Source: Paeniglutamicibacter psychrophenolicus (GTDB taxonomy: Bacteria > Actinomycetota > Actinomycetes > Actinomycetales > Micrococcaceae). Taken from it: 64,000 nt of DNA. The notes under the pieces are model-generated. The model was not told the origin of the DNA. It searched no databases and saw nothing but the letters and a program-made list of their open reading frames with translations. The stretch lies in contig NZ_JAGIOE010000001.1 of assembly GCF_017876575.1 (NCBI RefSeq), positions 4,382,443 through 4,446,442 on the forward strand. The letters are read 5' to 3'. Both the position numbers and the translations under genes were made by a program. This document shows positions 28,616 through 38,816 of the stretch, piece by piece; position 1 is the stretch's first letter, and every line of letters starts with the position of its first letter.

Positions 28616-29359
28616 ATGAAAACACGGCTGCTGGGGGGCATTGCCGCACTAGTGTTGGCTGTAGTTGGTGCCGTACTCCTTTACACATATGTTAACGCCG
28701 CTGATGCACGCGCACAGGCCGCACTGGAACCTGTTCAAGTCTTGGTTGTCACCAAAGACGTACCTGCAGGAACGCTGGTAAAAGACTTGGGTCAATCCTT
28801 GACGGTAACGAGCCTGCCAGCTGCAGCAGTTTCGGACAGCGCGTTAAACTCGCTCAACGACCAAGACGGAAAGGTCGTCGCTCAAGACATGGTTGTTGGT
28901 GAACACCTGCTCGCGGCAAAACTTGTTCCCGCAGATTCGCTTCTGATTCCTGGAACTGTCGCTGTTCCCAAGGGCCTTCAAGAGGTGACCGTACTTCTGG
29001 ATCCTGCACGTGTGGTCGGTTCGATGCTTCGGGCAGGAGATACTGTTGGAATTTTTGGTAGTTTCTCCGATGCCAAAGCCGAAGGTGAGACGACAGAATC
29101 GAGCAAGGTCACTAAGCTGCTCTACGACAAGGTCCTAGTCACAGCAATCCAGGTTGCTCCACAGACTCAGGACCCGCAGAGCAAGGATGTCGCGGCGTTG
29201 CCTTCAGGGTCCGCGTATGTGACCTTCGGAGTTGATTCGAACCAAGCTGCAAAGATTGTCTACAGTCAAGAGTTTGCAAGTATCTGGCTGACCAAACAAA
29301 ATGAAGATACACCGGCCGGGAACACTAGTGCGGTCACTATTAAAGAGGTGCTCAAATGA
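28616..29359 (+). CDS. cpaB: CpaB/RcpC-type Flp pilus assembly protein with SAF domain
   Basis: A 247-residue protein with an N-terminal membrane helix (GGIAALVLAVVGAVLLYTYV) and a SAF domain beginning VLVVTKDVPAGTLVKDLG. The RcpC-type region is VTVLLDPARVVGSMLRAGDTVGIFGSF. In other systems RcpC/CpaB helps pilin maturation and anchors to peptidoglycan. GGGGG lies six bases before the ATG. The stop overlaps tadZ (ATGA). Confidence 0.9.
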   Translation: MKTRLLGGIAALVLAVVGAVLLYTYVNAADARAQAALEPVQVLVVTKDVPAGTLVKDLGQSLTVTSLPAAAVSDSALNSLNDQDGKVVAQDMVVGEHLLAAKLVPADSLLIPGTVAVPKGLQEVTVLLDPARVVGSMLRAGDTVGIFGSFSDAKAEGETTESSKVTKLLYDKVLVTAIQVAPQTQDPQSKDVAALPSGSAYVTFGVDSNQAAKIVYSQEFASIWLTKQNEDTPAGNTSAVTIKEVLK

Positions 29360-30552
29360 GTCGCTTTCTCTTGCTCACCGATCTGCCTGACTTCGAAAAG
29401 GTTGTTGAACTGGCTATTCGTGGCGCGTTGCCAGGCAACCTGCAGAGGATACCAGCTGCAGCAGTGCAACTCACACCGGAAGAACTGCTCACCCGTAGTC
29501 TCGGTGAGATAACCGATGTCTTGTTGCTCGGGCCCGACGTAAATACAGCTGCGGCATTGGACTTGGCTACGGCAATGGACCTGCTCCATCCCGATATTTC
29601 GGTGGTTTTGACCGCGTCGGGAGACTCAGAATTGGTCATGACGGCCATGCGCGCCGGTATCCGCGACATTGCCGATCCGGGCGCCGAACCGGAACAATTG
29701 CGTGTCCTTCTGGAACGTAACTGCCTGATCACGGAAAGCCGACGTCGCCAAACCGGTGACGGCATCCATGAACGCCAACGCGGACGAGTCATCGCTGTCA
29801 TGTCGCCAAAGGGCGGGGTAGGAAAAACCACGATTGCGACCAATCTAGCCGTTGGTTTGTCAAAGATCGCGCCTATGGGCGTGGTCATCCTAGATCTCGA
29901 TCTACAGTTCGGGGATGTTTCTAGCGCACTCAATCTTGATCCTGAACATACGATTACAGATGCAGTGTTTGGAGCCGCAGCCCAGGATTCGATGGTTCTT
30001 AAAGCCTATCTCAGCGTCGGTGAAAGCGGCGTCTATGCGCTTTGCGGGCCCAAGAACCCTGCGGATGCCGATCTCATTACAGCTGAGCAGGTTGCCATCT
30101 TGGTGAGCCAGCTTGCGGCCGAATTCCAATACGTTGTCCTGGATACTGCGCCCGGGCTTGGTGAACACCTATTGGCTGCGCTGGAGCTGACAACTGATGC
30201 AGTTTGGGTATGCGGCATGGACGTACCAAGTATCCGCGGTCTAAACAACGGTCTTGCAGTTCTACGTGAACTCCAGTTGATCCCCGAAGGTCGCCATGTC
30301 GTATTGAACTTCGCCGACAAACGAAACGGGCTGACCGTTCAGGACATAGAGCTATCAATCGGTTTGCCGGTTGATGCCGTCATTCCAGTCTCGCGATCAG
30401 TCTCGTTGAGCACCAACAAGGGGATTCCGCTTCTCGCCGAGAAGACGAGGGGCCCAGCCTGGAGAAACCTCCATCGTTTTGCGCTTCGTTTCGATCCGAG
30501 TTCAAAGGATTCCCAGCGCAAAAGCGTGCATCGGCGGGAGGTGCTCCAGTGA
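29356..30552 (+). CDS. tadZ: TadZ/CpaE-type ParA-like ATPase
   Basis: Polar-localising MinD/ParA-family protein of the Tad system, 398 residues. An N-terminal receiver-like domain without obvious phosphorylation site (residues 1-130) is followed by the deviant Walker A SPKGGVGKTT at about residue 150. DLDLQFGDVSSALNL and YVVLDTAPGLGEHLL make up the rest of the ATP site. It overlaps cpaB by four bases and tadA by four bases (GTGA). Confidence 0.9.
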   Translation: MSRFLLLTDLPDFEKVVELAIRGALPGNLQRIPAAAVQLTPEELLTRSLGEITDVLLLGPDVNTAAALDLATAMDLLHPDISVVLTASGDSELVMTAMRAGIRDIADPGAEPEQLRVLLERNCLITESRRRQTGDGIHERQRGRVIAVMSPKGGVGKTTIATNLAVGLSKIAPMGVVILDLDLQFGDVSSALNLDPEHTITDAVFGAAAQDSMVLKAYLSVGESGVYALCGPKNPADADLITAEQVAILVSQLAAEFQYVVLDTAPGLGEHLLAALELTTDAVWVCGMDVPSIRGLNNGLAVLRELQLIPEGRHVVLNFADKRNGLTVQDIELSIGLPVDAVIPVSRSVSLSTNKGIPLLAEKTRGPAWRNLHRFALRFDPSSKDSQRKSVHRREVLQ

Positions 30553-32099
30553 ACCTCTCGGATCGGCTTAATGCCATACGCAATGAAATCAATCCACCCT
30601 CAGAAGTTCCTGTTCCTTTGGCTGTGGACGAGGTTTCTATCGACCAAAATACAGTAGTGCAAGAGGCAACATCCGATGATACTCCCTTTGCGGAGCCGGT
30701 CGCTGACCCAACGCATCCCGAGACAGTTAAGCCAAACAGTATGATGGCTCGAATGAGCGGTACCGCAACCACGCCTACCCAACCACGCAACCACGTTGAC
30801 GGCTTAGCCGCGCTCAAGTCACGTGCAGGTGAAGAGCTGTTCAGGCGGCTTGGTTCGCGTATCACTGATCCGTCCATGACCGAAGAATCTCTTAGGAAGA
30901 TGGCGCGCGAAGAGCTTAGTCAGGTCATTGATGCAGAGAACGTTCCGCTGTCTCCTGAGGAACGCCGGCGGCTTATTCGGGACATCGGCGACGAGGTCTT
31001 GGGTATGGGACCCTTGCAGAGGCTGCTAGATGACCCGGAAATCACCGAAATCATGGTGAACCATTTCCAACAGATCTACATCGAGCGGAACGGCCAGTTG
31101 GAGCTGGTGGACGCCAGGTTCAGTTCCGAACAACAATTGCGCCGAATCATTGAGCGAATAGTTTCGCGCGTAGGCCGGCGTATTGACGAGTCTTCGCCAC
31201 TTGTTGATGCGCGTTTGGAGGATGGTAGCCGTGTCAATGCCATAATTCCTCCCCTTGCAGTCAACGGTCCCAGCCTAACCATTCGAAAATTTGGCCGTGA
31301 TCCATTGACCGTTCGAAATCTCATCGATTTAGGGACGTTAAGCACGGACATGGCTCACCTCCTTGACGCCTGCGTGAAGGCACGGTTGAACATCATTGTT
31401 TCTGGTGGAACGGGAACTGGGAAGACCACTTTGTTGAATGTACTCTCGGGCTTCATCCCCAATAACGAGCGTATCGTTACCATCGAGGACGCCGTTGAAC
31501 TTCAGCTACAGCAGGAACACGTGGTTCGCCTCGAAAGCAGGCCGCCGAACATTGAGGGGAAGGGCGCCGTTAATATTCGTGACCTGGTCCGAAATTCACT
31601 TCGAATGCGACCAGACCGGATTGTCGTTGGTGAGGTTCGCGGTGGGGAAGCATTAGATATGCTCCAGGCGATGAACACCGGCCACGACGGTTCGGTGTCT
31701 ACCGTCCACGCGAATACCCCTAGGGATGCGATAGCTCGGTTGGAAACCTTGGTGCTCATGGCTGGCTTCGACCTTCCGTTACGTGCCATACGTGAGCAGG
31801 TTGCTTCCGCAGTCGACCTGATTGTGCACCTGACTCGTATGAGGGATGGTACCCGAAGAGTCACCCATGTAACCGAAGTCCAAGGGATGGAGGGGGATGT
31901 CGTCACACTGCAGGACGCGTTTGTCTTCGACTACAGTGCCGGTGTGGATGCCCACGGAAGATTCCTCGGTAAACCAATTCCAACTGGTGTCCGTCCTCGA
32001 TTCATAGAACATTTCCACAACGTTGGAATCTCGGTCCCGGCAGGTATCTTTGGAACGACGTTCACCGGTGGTAATGCCAACGCTATGGGGAGGCGATGA
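30549..32099 (+). CDS. tadA: TadA/CpaF-type secretion ATPase
   Basis: Motor ATPase that powers assembly of the Flp pilus. The 516-residue protein has a variable N-terminus (about 100 residues), the CpaF helical domain (EIMVNHFQQIYIERNGQ), Walker A SGGTGTGKTTLLN at about residue 286, and the Asp box/Walker B region RPDRIVVGEVRGGEALDMLQAMNTGHDGS with its conserved histidine and DGS motif. It starts at a GTG inside the tadZ stop (GTGA). Confidence 0.94.
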   Translation: MNLSDRLNAIRNEINPPSEVPVPLAVDEVSIDQNTVVQEATSDDTPFAEPVADPTHPETVKPNSMMARMSGTATTPTQPRNHVDGLAALKSRAGEELFRRLGSRITDPSMTEESLRKMAREELSQVIDAENVPLSPEERRRLIRDIGDEVLGMGPLQRLLDDPEITEIMVNHFQQIYIERNGQLELVDARFSSEQQLRRIIERIVSRVGRRIDESSPLVDARLEDGSRVNAIIPPLAVNGPSLTIRKFGRDPLTVRNLIDLGTLSTDMAHLLDACVKARLNIIVSGGTGTGKTTLLNVLSGFIPNNERIVTIEDAVELQLQQEHVVRLESRPPNIEGKGAVNIRDLVRNSLRMRPDRIVVGEVRGGEALDMLQAMNTGHDGSVSTVHANTPRDAIARLETLVLMAGFDLPLRAIREQVASAVDLIVHLTRMRDGTRRVTHVTEVQGMEGDVVTLQDAFVFDYSAGVDAHGRFLGKPIPTGVRPRFIEHFHNVGISVPAGIFGTTFTGGNANAMGRR

Positions 32100-32101
32100 C
32101 A

Positions 32102-33046
32102 ATGCAGATATGGTTAGCCGTCGGCGGAATGGTTTCGGCTTTAGGTGCCGTCCTCTTGGTTGTATTCCTAGTCTTTCGGCCGGCCAGCGCCGGTATCTCG
32201 TTGAAGCGCCGCCGCCAAGGCAACGTGGATCAACGATACTCAATGCTGACCCGTTTTAGTGGTGCAGCTGTGGGCGCTGTTGAACGTGGTGTCGGTTACC
32301 AGGGTGGACGTCTCTTTAATCGTGCCGCGTTGGAGGAAGCCGGATTGAAAATGGCACCGGCAGAGTTCCTAGTGCTCTTGATATCCGGCTCTGTCGTTGC
32401 AAGCTTGCTTGGCTTCGTCGGAATGGGACCCGTAGGTGCAATTTTTCTTGCACTGTTGGTTCCTGTTATCGGCTGGGCCGTGTTGAACATACGAACTTCG
32501 AAGAGACGCAGTGCCTTCGATATCCAATTACCAGACCTCCTCATGACTCTTTCGGGTAGCCTCCGAGCAGGGCACTCTGTAATGCGTGCGCTGGATTCCG
32601 CGATTGCGGAGTTTGAGCCACCTATGTCAGAGGAGCTCAGCCGAATAGTTAATGAGGCCCGTGTTGGACGGGACCCTGAATCAACCATGATGGATATCGC
32701 TCAACGCATGGAATCCGAAGACTTTTCTTGGATTGCAGAAGCTATCTTGATCAACCGAGAAGTTGGTGGGGATCTCGCTCAAGTACTCGACCAAGTCGGC
32801 GAAACCATCGGCGAACGTGCCCAAATCAAGGGACAGGTTAGGGCCCTTGCAGCAGAAGGCAAGCTTTCGGCCTACATCTTGATTGCTTTGCCGATCGGGG
32901 TGTCGTTGATGCTTGGGCTGATCAATCCTACGTACATCGGTACACTCTTCATTCATCCCGTTGGAATCGTGATGCTTGTCGTAGGAGTGGTCATGCTGAT
33001 CATCGGGTCCTTTTGGATGAGCCGCACTATTCAAATCAAGTTCTAA
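32102..33046 (+). CDS. tadB: TadB-type inner-membrane platform protein
   Basis: One of two T2SF-domain proteins forming the Tad inner-membrane platform, 314 residues. It has an N-terminal helix, a paired helix region (FLVLLISGSVVASLLGFVG), the GspF-like core (QLPDLLMTLSGSLRAGHSVMRALD ... EVGGDLAQVLDQVGETIGER) and two C-terminal helices. The frame opens at 32096, overlapping tadA, but the ATG at 32102 is eight bases after GGGGAGG and is favoured. Confidence 0.9.
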   Translation: MQIWLAVGGMVSALGAVLLVVFLVFRPASAGISLKRRRQGNVDQRYSMLTRFSGAAVGAVERGVGYQGGRLFNRAALEEAGLKMAPAEFLVLLISGSVVASLLGFVGMGPVGAIFLALLVPVIGWAVLNIRTSKRRSAFDIQLPDLLMTLSGSLRAGHSVMRALDSAIAEFEPPMSEELSRIVNEARVGRDPESTMMDIAQRMESEDFSWIAEAILINREVGGDLAQVLDQVGETIGERAQIKGQVRALAAEGKLSAYILIALPIGVSLMLGLINPTYIGTLFIHPVGIVMLVVGVVMLIIGSFWMSRTIQIKF

Positions 33047-33058
33047 GTGGGGGACAAT

Positions 33059-33949
33059 ATGGGACTCGAAGTTATTGGTTGGGCAGCAATTGCACTTTTG
33101 GTGTTTCCAATGGCCTTTCTAGTTTGGGGCTTTGTCTCGGTGGACCGAAACCAACTTGTTCTCATCAAGAAAAACCTAAGTAGAACATTGCAGGGACCCG
33201 GCGAGGAAATCGAGCGTAAATCCGACTTTACGGCGCTGGCGCGCCATCTGACCTCCGGCTCGTATGCGGCCAAGCTGGATCGTCTGCTTGCCATGGCAGG
33301 CCGCCCAGCTTCATGGCCGTTGGATCGCGTGATTGTTGCCAAACCGATCACAGCCTTGGCACTGGGGGGAATCGGGATACTGTTGTTTTTAGCCAACCCA
33401 GTGCCGCAGCTATTTGTCATGGCAGTCGCTCTGCTTGTCCTTGGCTTTTTCCTGCCTGACCTGTTGGTCTACAATCAGGGAATCAAACGCCAGGAAACCA
33501 TCCAGCTCGAACTGCCAAACGTCTTGGACCAATTGCTCATTTCCGTTGAAGCAGGGCTTGGGTTCGAGTCGGCTATGGCCCGTGTTGCGGCAACCAATCC
33601 TGGTCCAATGGCCCAAGAAATGAGTAGGGCGCTTCAGGAGATGCAGCTCGGACGGTCACGAGCAGATGCATACGCCGCTTTGGCCCATCGATCCTCAGTT
33701 GCAGATTTGAAGTCCTTCGTTCGGGCAGTGATCCAAGCAGATAGATACGGAATTGGCGTCGTGAGAGTATTGAAAGTACAAGCCTCACAAATGCGAATTA
33801 AGCGGCGTCAGCGGGCCGAAGAGAAGGCTATGAAACTACCCGTCAAGATCCTCTTCCCACTGCTATCATTTATCTTCCCAGTGTTGTTCATTGTCATTCT
33901 AGGACCCGCTGTTATCAACATTATTGAAAGCGGTTTTTTCGGTAAATAA
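33059..33949 (+). CDS. tadC: TadC-type inner-membrane platform protein
   Basis: Second T2SF-domain platform protein, 296 residues, with the core QLELPNVLDQLLISVEAGLGFESAMARVA and the later RYGIGVVRVLKVQASQMRIKRRQRAEE and a C-terminal helix PLLSFIFPVLFIVILGPA. The ATG at 33059 follows GTGGGGGA with a four-base gap; a GTG at 33047 is possible. It is the last gene of the operon. No prepilin peptidase (tadV/cpaA) or TadD gene lies in this window. Confidence 0.9.
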   Translation: MGLEVIGWAAIALLVFPMAFLVWGFVSVDRNQLVLIKKNLSRTLQGPGEEIERKSDFTALARHLTSGSYAAKLDRLLAMAGRPASWPLDRVIVAKPITALALGGIGILLFLANPVPQLFVMAVALLVLGFFLPDLLVYNQGIKRQETIQLELPNVLDQLLISVEAGLGFESAMARVAATNPGPMAQEMSRALQEMQLGRSRADAYAALAHRSSVADLKSFVRAVIQADRYGIGVVRVLKVQASQMRIKRRQRAEEKAMKLPVKILFPLLSFIFPVLFIVILGPAVINIIESGFFGK

Positions 33950-34614
33950 GCAAATTTACTAACAATTATCCAATGAAGTTTCATGGTTCCGGAAACGACC
34001 GCATTAGAATGCTCGAGGGGTGCCTCCGATGAGATCCTAGCTCGTGGGTTTGTGAACATTCGACAACCCCTGAGCTGGGTTTCATTGACGTCCCAGCAAT
34101 GTGGTTGACGTGGCGCTTTGACTTTATATCACGATTTCCCTGCCTATTTGATCACGTGATTTCTCGTCGGCAGTTTCAGGCGTAATCGGAATTCCAGATA
34201 AAGAGCATCGTATTACTAGTGGTCATCTTTCCGCTCTCGTGAAAGGCTAGGACAATTTTCCTGCCAGGTTCTCTACCGGCATCTAGTGCTCAGTCTCGTC
34301 AGCCGGGGACTGACACAGAATCTCCCCGCCGATCAGCGCCACACTAACACAGGCCCCCGAAAAGCGATCGATGTCTCCGGTGACTTGTTATTCAAGGCAT
34401 CGGTATGACGCGCCGCGATTACTTATCACGTGGCGTGAACGGCGTCGATTCATCGATCCTAGATTCGGTGAAACAGGAAATTCGGGCAATCGACTTCAAC
34501 AGGCTCATTATGAGCCTTGAAAAGTAGGCTGAGAAACCCCGCTCGAAATCTGCACTCGGTGTTGGTCCGCTGGCTTGTCACTCGTCCAGCGTCAAGCAAT
34601 GTTCGGTACCTTCC
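33950..34614. other. Gap after the Tad operon
   Basis: About 660 bases of AT-richer sequence between the Tad operon and the end of the iron transporter operon. I see no gene, no clear RNA and only a weak hairpin (GCTGGG...CCCAGC near 34072-34095). Confidence 0.45.
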
Positions 34615-35739
34615 CTAATTCACGGCCTTCTCAGCTGGGAAAGCAACTCCCTCACCGATGACTCGAAGGTTCAATTCCATGCCGGGGCGCGCCATCGACG
34701 CGTTCCAGTGGCGGATGGTGATGACCTCCCCGCCGCCAACCAGGCCTGGCACCGGGGAGAGCTTGATTCGCACCGTGGTCTCCGGCCCGAAGAACACCGT
34801 GTCCACCACGGTCCCCCTAATCGGTCCGTCCGCTGTGATCCGGATCTGCTCCGGGCGCAGCATCAGCCGCACCTGGCCCTGAACCGTTGCATGCCGCACG
34901 GGAATGCCACCCAGCGAACATGTGGCCAACGAACCTTGAAGCAGCGCGTCAAGCATGACCGCATCGCCCAGGAACTCGGCCGTGTCGAGGTCCGCCGGGC
35001 GGGTGTAGACGGAGAACGGCGTGCCGGTCTGGGCCAGCCTTCCCCCGCGCATGACCGCCACCTGGTCGGCGAACGACAGTGCCTCGCCCTGGTCGTGGGT
35101 GACCAGGATCGTGGTGATTTCCGCCGCATGCAGGACATCTGCCACGGCCTTGCGCGTGGCCACGCGCAGCCCGGCATCCAGGGCCGAGAACGGTTCATCC
35201 AGCAGCATCAGCTTGGGCTTGCGGGCCAGGGCGCGGGCCAGGGCCACACGCTGCTGTTGGCCGCCGGAGATCTCGTGCGGGCGCCGCTCCCCCATGGAAG
35301 CCTCCAGGGAGACCATCTCCAACAACTCGGCCACGCGCCGGGTATTCGCCCTGCGACCGGCAACGTTCCAGGAGCGATCCAGCCCAAAGGCAATGTTCTG
35401 GGCCACGCTCAGGTGCGGGAAGAGAGCCCCGTCCTGGGCTACGTACCCGATCTCCCGCTTGTGGGCAGGCACCCACGCGTCCCCGGCCACCGGGCGGTTG
35501 TTCAGTTCGATGGTTCCGGAATCCGGGTTCTCGAAGCCTGCGATCAGTCGCAGCAGAGTGGTCTTGCCGGATCCAGAGGGTCCGACGATGGCGGTGGTTC
35601 CGCCCTCGTTCAGGGCGAGGTCGACCCCCTTGAGGACTTCCTTGTTGCCAAAGCTCTTGACCAGGTTGCTGGTGCGCAGGAACTTGACGGCTGGCATGAG
35701 CCCGTAGAACTTGTGGGCCTGGGGAATTTGGGTGGTCAC
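34615..35739 (-). CDS. fbpC: Iron(III) ABC transporter ATP-binding protein
   Basis: Energises import through the permease encoded just upstream. The 374-residue protein has Walker [11 protein letters not shown]-loop YVAQDGALF, signature [15 protein letters not shown], Walker [13 protein letters not shown] and the H-loop [10 protein letters not shown], followed by a TOBE-type C-terminal domain ([12 protein letters not shown]). The GTG at 35737-35739 overlaps the permease stop as GTGA, which fits coupled translation; the ATG at about 35697 is the alternative and starts nearer the usual N-terminus. Confidence 0.9.
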   Translation of the reverse strand: MTTQIPQAHKFYGLMPAVKFLRTSNLVKSFGNKEVLKGVDLALNEGGTTAIVGPSGSGKTTLLRLIAGFENPDSGTIELNNRPVAGDAWVPAHKREIGYVAQDGALFPHLSVAQNIAFGLDRSWNVAGRRANTRRVAELLEMVSLEASMGERRPHEISGGQQQRVALARALARKPKLMLLDEPFSALDAGLRVATRKAVADVLHAAEITTILVTHDQGEALSFADQVAVMRGGRLAQTGTPFSVYTRPADLDTAEFLGDAVMLDALLQGSLATCSLGGIPVRHATVQGQVRLMLRPEQIRITADGPIRGTVVDTVFFGPETTVRIKLSPVPGLVGGGEVITIRHWNASMARPGMELNLRVIGEGVAFPAEKAVN

Positions 35740-37328
35740 TGTCCGGCTGCTTTCTTTGACTGTTGGAACAGCAGGTAGGTCATGGGCAAGGAAATGAGGA
35801 TCATCAACAAGGCATAGGGTGCGGCGCCCGCGTAGTCGATCTCGCTGCTCTTGGCCCAAAACGCGGTTGCCAAAGTGCGGGTGCCGTTGGGTGCCAGCAA
35901 CAAGGTTGCCGTCAATTCATTGACGATGGCCAGGAACACCAGCGCCACTCCTCCGGCCGCCGCCGGGGCGCTCAATCGGAGGGTCACCCGGAAGAAGGCC
36001 AAGGCCGGGGACCTGCCCAGCGAGCGGGCCGCTTCTTCGAGTTCGCGCGGTGCCTGGGAGAGCCCTGCGCGCAGGTTCACCAGCGCACGCGGGAGGAACA
36101 GCAACACGTAGGCGGCCAGCAATACGTAGGCGCTTTGGTAGATCCCGGGGACCAAGCGGATGGCAACGGTGACAAAGGCCAAGCCGACCACGATCCCGGG
36201 CATCGAGCTGGTGATGTAGTTGGACAGCTCCAAGAGCTTGCTGAACCAGTTGGGGTGGCGCACGGCAAGGAACGCCATGGGGAAGGCCACGACGCAGGTG
36301 ATCAGGGCGCCGGTGAGGCCGTATCCCATGGTCTGGGCCAGCGCCGGGAAGAACTCTGTCGGGTCCCAGATTGCCGCTCCCCCGGCGACCAGCCAGCGAA
36401 CCACCGAATACAGCGGCACGCCCAGGGAGAGCACGAACAGCGCGAGCAATGCCAACTGGGCGGCAATCTCGTGGCGTCCCAGCCGCAAGCGTGTGGCCAG
36501 TCTCTGTGCCCCGACCCCGACGCGTGAGTACCTCGCGTTGCCGCGGGTCTTGGCCTCGGCCAGCAGGAGCAACATGCACAGCAGGACCAACACGCTGGCG
36601 AGCATGTTGCCTGCGGCACCGTTGAAGGTGGACTGGAACTGGATCATGATCGCAGTGGTGAAGGTGTCAAAACGGATCATGGCAAAGGCACCGTATTCCG
36701 AGAGCAGGTGCAGGGCCACCAGGAGCGAGCCGCCGGCCATGGCAATGCGAAGCTGTGGGAGCACCACGCGGAAGAACACGGCCCAGGGGCCCAGTCCCAG
36801 CGAGGCCGCGGATTGCTCAATGGCCGGGTCCAGCCGTCCCAGGGTTGCCGCGACGGGGATGTACACCAGCGGGAAATAGGACAGCGTGGCAATCAGCGTG
36901 CCGGCGCTAAGCCCGGCCAGCGAAGGAATGGTCGAGGCCCAGGCGTAGCTGTTGACGAACGCAGGAATCGCCAGCGGGGCGGCCAGTGCCAGCGCCCACC
37001 AGCGGTGGCCCTGCAGGTTGGTGCGTTCCACCAGCCAGGCACCGCCCACGCCCAGCACGAGGCACAGCGGCAGCGTGACGAGCACCAGCAAGATGGTGTT
37101 GAGCAGCAGCTCACCGACACGCGGGCGGACGATGAGTTCGACGACGGTGTCCCAGCCGGTGGCCACCGTCATGTAGATGACGTAGCCCAGGGGAACCAGG
37201 GAGAACAAGGCAATCAATGTTGCCAAGATGACGAGCGTTGAAACGCCCAATGGCGGGCGGGGCTTGGTGCCCCCGCCCGCCATCTTCGGTTCCCGGTATT
37301 TCGCGGGAACCAATTGAGTCTTGCTCAT
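35736..37328 (-). CDS. fbpB: Iron(III) ABC transporter permease (fused double permease)
   Basis: A 530-residue permease with about twelve hydrophobic segments and two binding-protein-dependent transport domains, as in FbpB/SfuB/AfuB proteins. The EAA-like loops are visible as [23 protein letters not shown] in the first half and [22 protein letters not shown] in the second. It lies between the binding protein and ATPase genes, five bases from fbpA, on the same strand. Confidence 0.92.
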   Translation of the reverse strand: MSKTQLVPAKYREPKMAGGGTKPRPPLGVSTLVILATLIALFSLVPLGYVIYMTVATGWDTVVELIVRPRVGELLLNTILLVLVTLPLCLVLGVGGAWLVERTNLQGHRWWALALAAPLAIPAFVNSYAWASTIPSLAGLSAGTLIATLSYFPLVYIPVAATLGRLDPAIEQSAASLGLGPWAVFFRVVLPQLRIAMAGGSLLVALHLLSEYGAFAMIRFDTFTTAIMIQFQSTFNGAAGNMLASVLVLLCMLLLLAEAKTRGNARYSRVGVGAQRLATRLRLGRHEIAAQLALLALFVLSLGVPLYSVVRWLVAGGAAIWDPTEFFPALAQTMGYGLTGALITCVVAFPMAFLAVRHPNWFSKLLELSNYITSSMPGIVVGLAFVTVAIRLVPGIYQSAYVLLAAYVLLFLPRALVNLRAGLSQAPRELEEAARSLGRSPALAFFRVTLRLSAPAAAGGVALVFLAIVNELTATLLLAPNGTRTLATAFWAKSSEIDYAGAAPYALLMILISLPMTYLLFQQSKKAAGQ

Positions 37329-37333
37329 CTGGG

Positions 37334-38368
37334 TTACAGCAGTCCTGCCTTGGTCATGAGGTCGGTGACCTTGGCCGAGTCGAGCTTGGCCGGGTCAACG
37401 GTCGGAGCCTGGAGCTCGTTCAGTGGTACCAGTTTCTCATTGGAAGCCACCTCGGACCCAACGGCGTACTCAAACGAAGTGCCGTCCTTGAGGATTTCCT
37501 GGCCCTTCTTGCCGGTGACGAACTTCAGGAATTCCTGGGCCTGCTCAGAGTGCTTCGAGGAGGCGAGGACGCCGCCGCCGGAAACCGAGACGAATGCTCC
37601 CGGATCCTGGTTCTTGAAGTAGTACGAGGTGACGTTCTTTGAGTTTTCGCCGGTCTTGGCCTGGTCGCCATAGTAGTAGTAGTGGTAGATCAGCGCGGCG
37701 TCGATTTCACCGGCGTTGACTGCCTTCATGGCGGTGGAGTTGCCCTTGTAGGCGGTGAAGTTTTCCTTCATGCCCGCAAGCCACTGCGTGGTAGCTTCTT
37801 CGCCCTTGAGTTCCAGCAGTGCTGCAACGATGGCCTGGAAGTCGGCGCCGGTCGGTGAAGCTGCCCACTTGCCCTTCCACTCCGGCTTGGCCAGGTCCAG
37901 CATGGACTTGGGCAGCTGGTCTGCGCTGATCTTCTTGGGGTCGTAGACGAACACGGTCGAGCGTGCTGCGATACCGGTCCACTTGTTGGTGGACGGGCGG
38001 AACTCGGCGGGCACCTGGTCGATGGTGGCCTTGTCGATGTCTGAGAAGAGACCGGCATTCTCAACCTGCGTCATTGCGGGAGAATTCTCGGTCAGGAAGA
38101 CGTCGGCCGGCGAGGCCTTGCCTTCCTGGATGATCTGGTTGGACATTTCGGTGTCCGAGCCGTTGCGTACGGTGACCTTGATGCCGGTCTCGGCGGTGAA
38201 GGCGTCAACCCATTCCTGGGTCAGGCTTTCGTGCTGTGCGTTGTAGACCGTGATTCCTCCGGCATCCGATTCTCCGGCGGCCGGTGCGTTTGCGGAGCAT
38301 GCGGTCAAGCTGAGGGCGGCGGTGGCAATGAGGGCCATGCCAGCCAGCACATTTTTACGAATCGTCAT
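37334..38368 (-). CDS. fbpA: Iron(III) ABC transporter substrate-binding lipoprotein
   Basis: Extracellular iron-binding lipoprotein, 344 residues. The signal peptide ends in the lipobox LTAC with the modified Cys at about residue 24. The mature part has the family start [24 protein letters not shown] and the iron-ligand tyrosine cluster [13 protein letters not shown]. It is the first gene of fbpABC. An IdeR/DtxR-type palindrome lies 75 bases upstream, so expression should rise when iron is scarce. Confidence 0.93.
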   Translation of the reverse strand: MTIRKNVLAGMALIATAALSLTACSANAPAAGESDAGGITVYNAQHESLTQEWVDAFTAETGIKVTVRNGSDTEMSNQIIQEGKASPADVFLTENSPAMTQVENAGLFSDIDKATIDQVPAEFRPSTNKWTGIAARSTVFVYDPKKISADQLPKSMLDLAKPEWKGKWAASPTGADFQAIVAALLELKGEEATTQWLAGMKENFTAYKGNSTAMKAVNAGEIDAALIYHYYYYGDQAKTGENSKNVTSYYFKNQDPGAFVSVSGGGVLASSKHSEQAQEFLKFVTGKKGQEILKDGTSFEYAVGSEVASNEKLVPLNELQAPTVDPAKLDSAKVTDLMTKAGLL

Positions 38369-38442
38369 GGATCGGCGCTTTCTTATGGAGTGAAGGTATC
38401 CGGCGGGTCAGAAAGATTCTTGAGCGAGCCCGCCCACCTAGC

Positions 38443-38461
38443 TTAGGTATGACTTACCTAA
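38443..38461. promoter_or_regulatory. IdeR/DtxR-type iron box upstream of fbpABC
   Basis: TTAGGTATGACTTACCTAA is a 19-base palindrome with only the central positions unpaired. It matches the known IdeR/DtxR consensus TTAGGTTAGGCTAACCTAA at the arms. Its place upstream of an iron importer fits repression by Fe(II)-loaded IdeR. Confidence 0.85.
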
Positions 38462-38508
38462 TTCACCAAACAAAACAGGGGCCAATGCCCGTCGCGCAGG
38501 GAAGCCTG

Positions 38509-38520
38509 AGCCTAACCTAA
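38509..38520. promoter_or_regulatory. Second partial iron box
   Basis: AGCCTAACCTAA equals the reverse complement of the first 12 bases of the IdeR consensus, but the other arm is degenerate. It lies 48 bases beyond the full box and could be a weak second operator. Confidence 0.45.
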
Positions 38521-38735
38521 CGCGACAGGCTCGAAAACCCTTGCAGTGCGCTGAATTTGAGGAAGATTCCCATGCCTGAATTCAGCCTACTGAGCAGACC
38601 TTTTATACGAACCCCAAGGCCGCACTCCGAACACTTTGATTCACCAGCGAGCCAGCCTGTGAGGTGCACCACGCAACTTTTCGCGCTGTCACAATTTGCC
38701 GCAAACCACCGCTCAGGGCTGTTTGGCCCCTGAAC

Positions 38736-38778
38736 GAACATAGCCCCCGGTGCCGAAAAGGCACCGAGGGCTATGTTC
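38736..38778. terminator. Strong terminator after the desaturase gene
   Basis: Nineteen-base arms (38736-38754 and 38760-38778) pair with one mismatch around GAAAA. On the minus strand it follows the desaturase stop by 38 bases. Confidence 0.85.
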
Positions 38779-38816
38779 AATATGTGGTTTTCAGCGGTCG
38801 TCCGCCTGGCCGAGGC

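Noticed and set aside
34072-34095. Terminator after the Tad operon
   Set aside because: Only a 6-base stem with a long loop and no T run, more than 100 bases after tadC.
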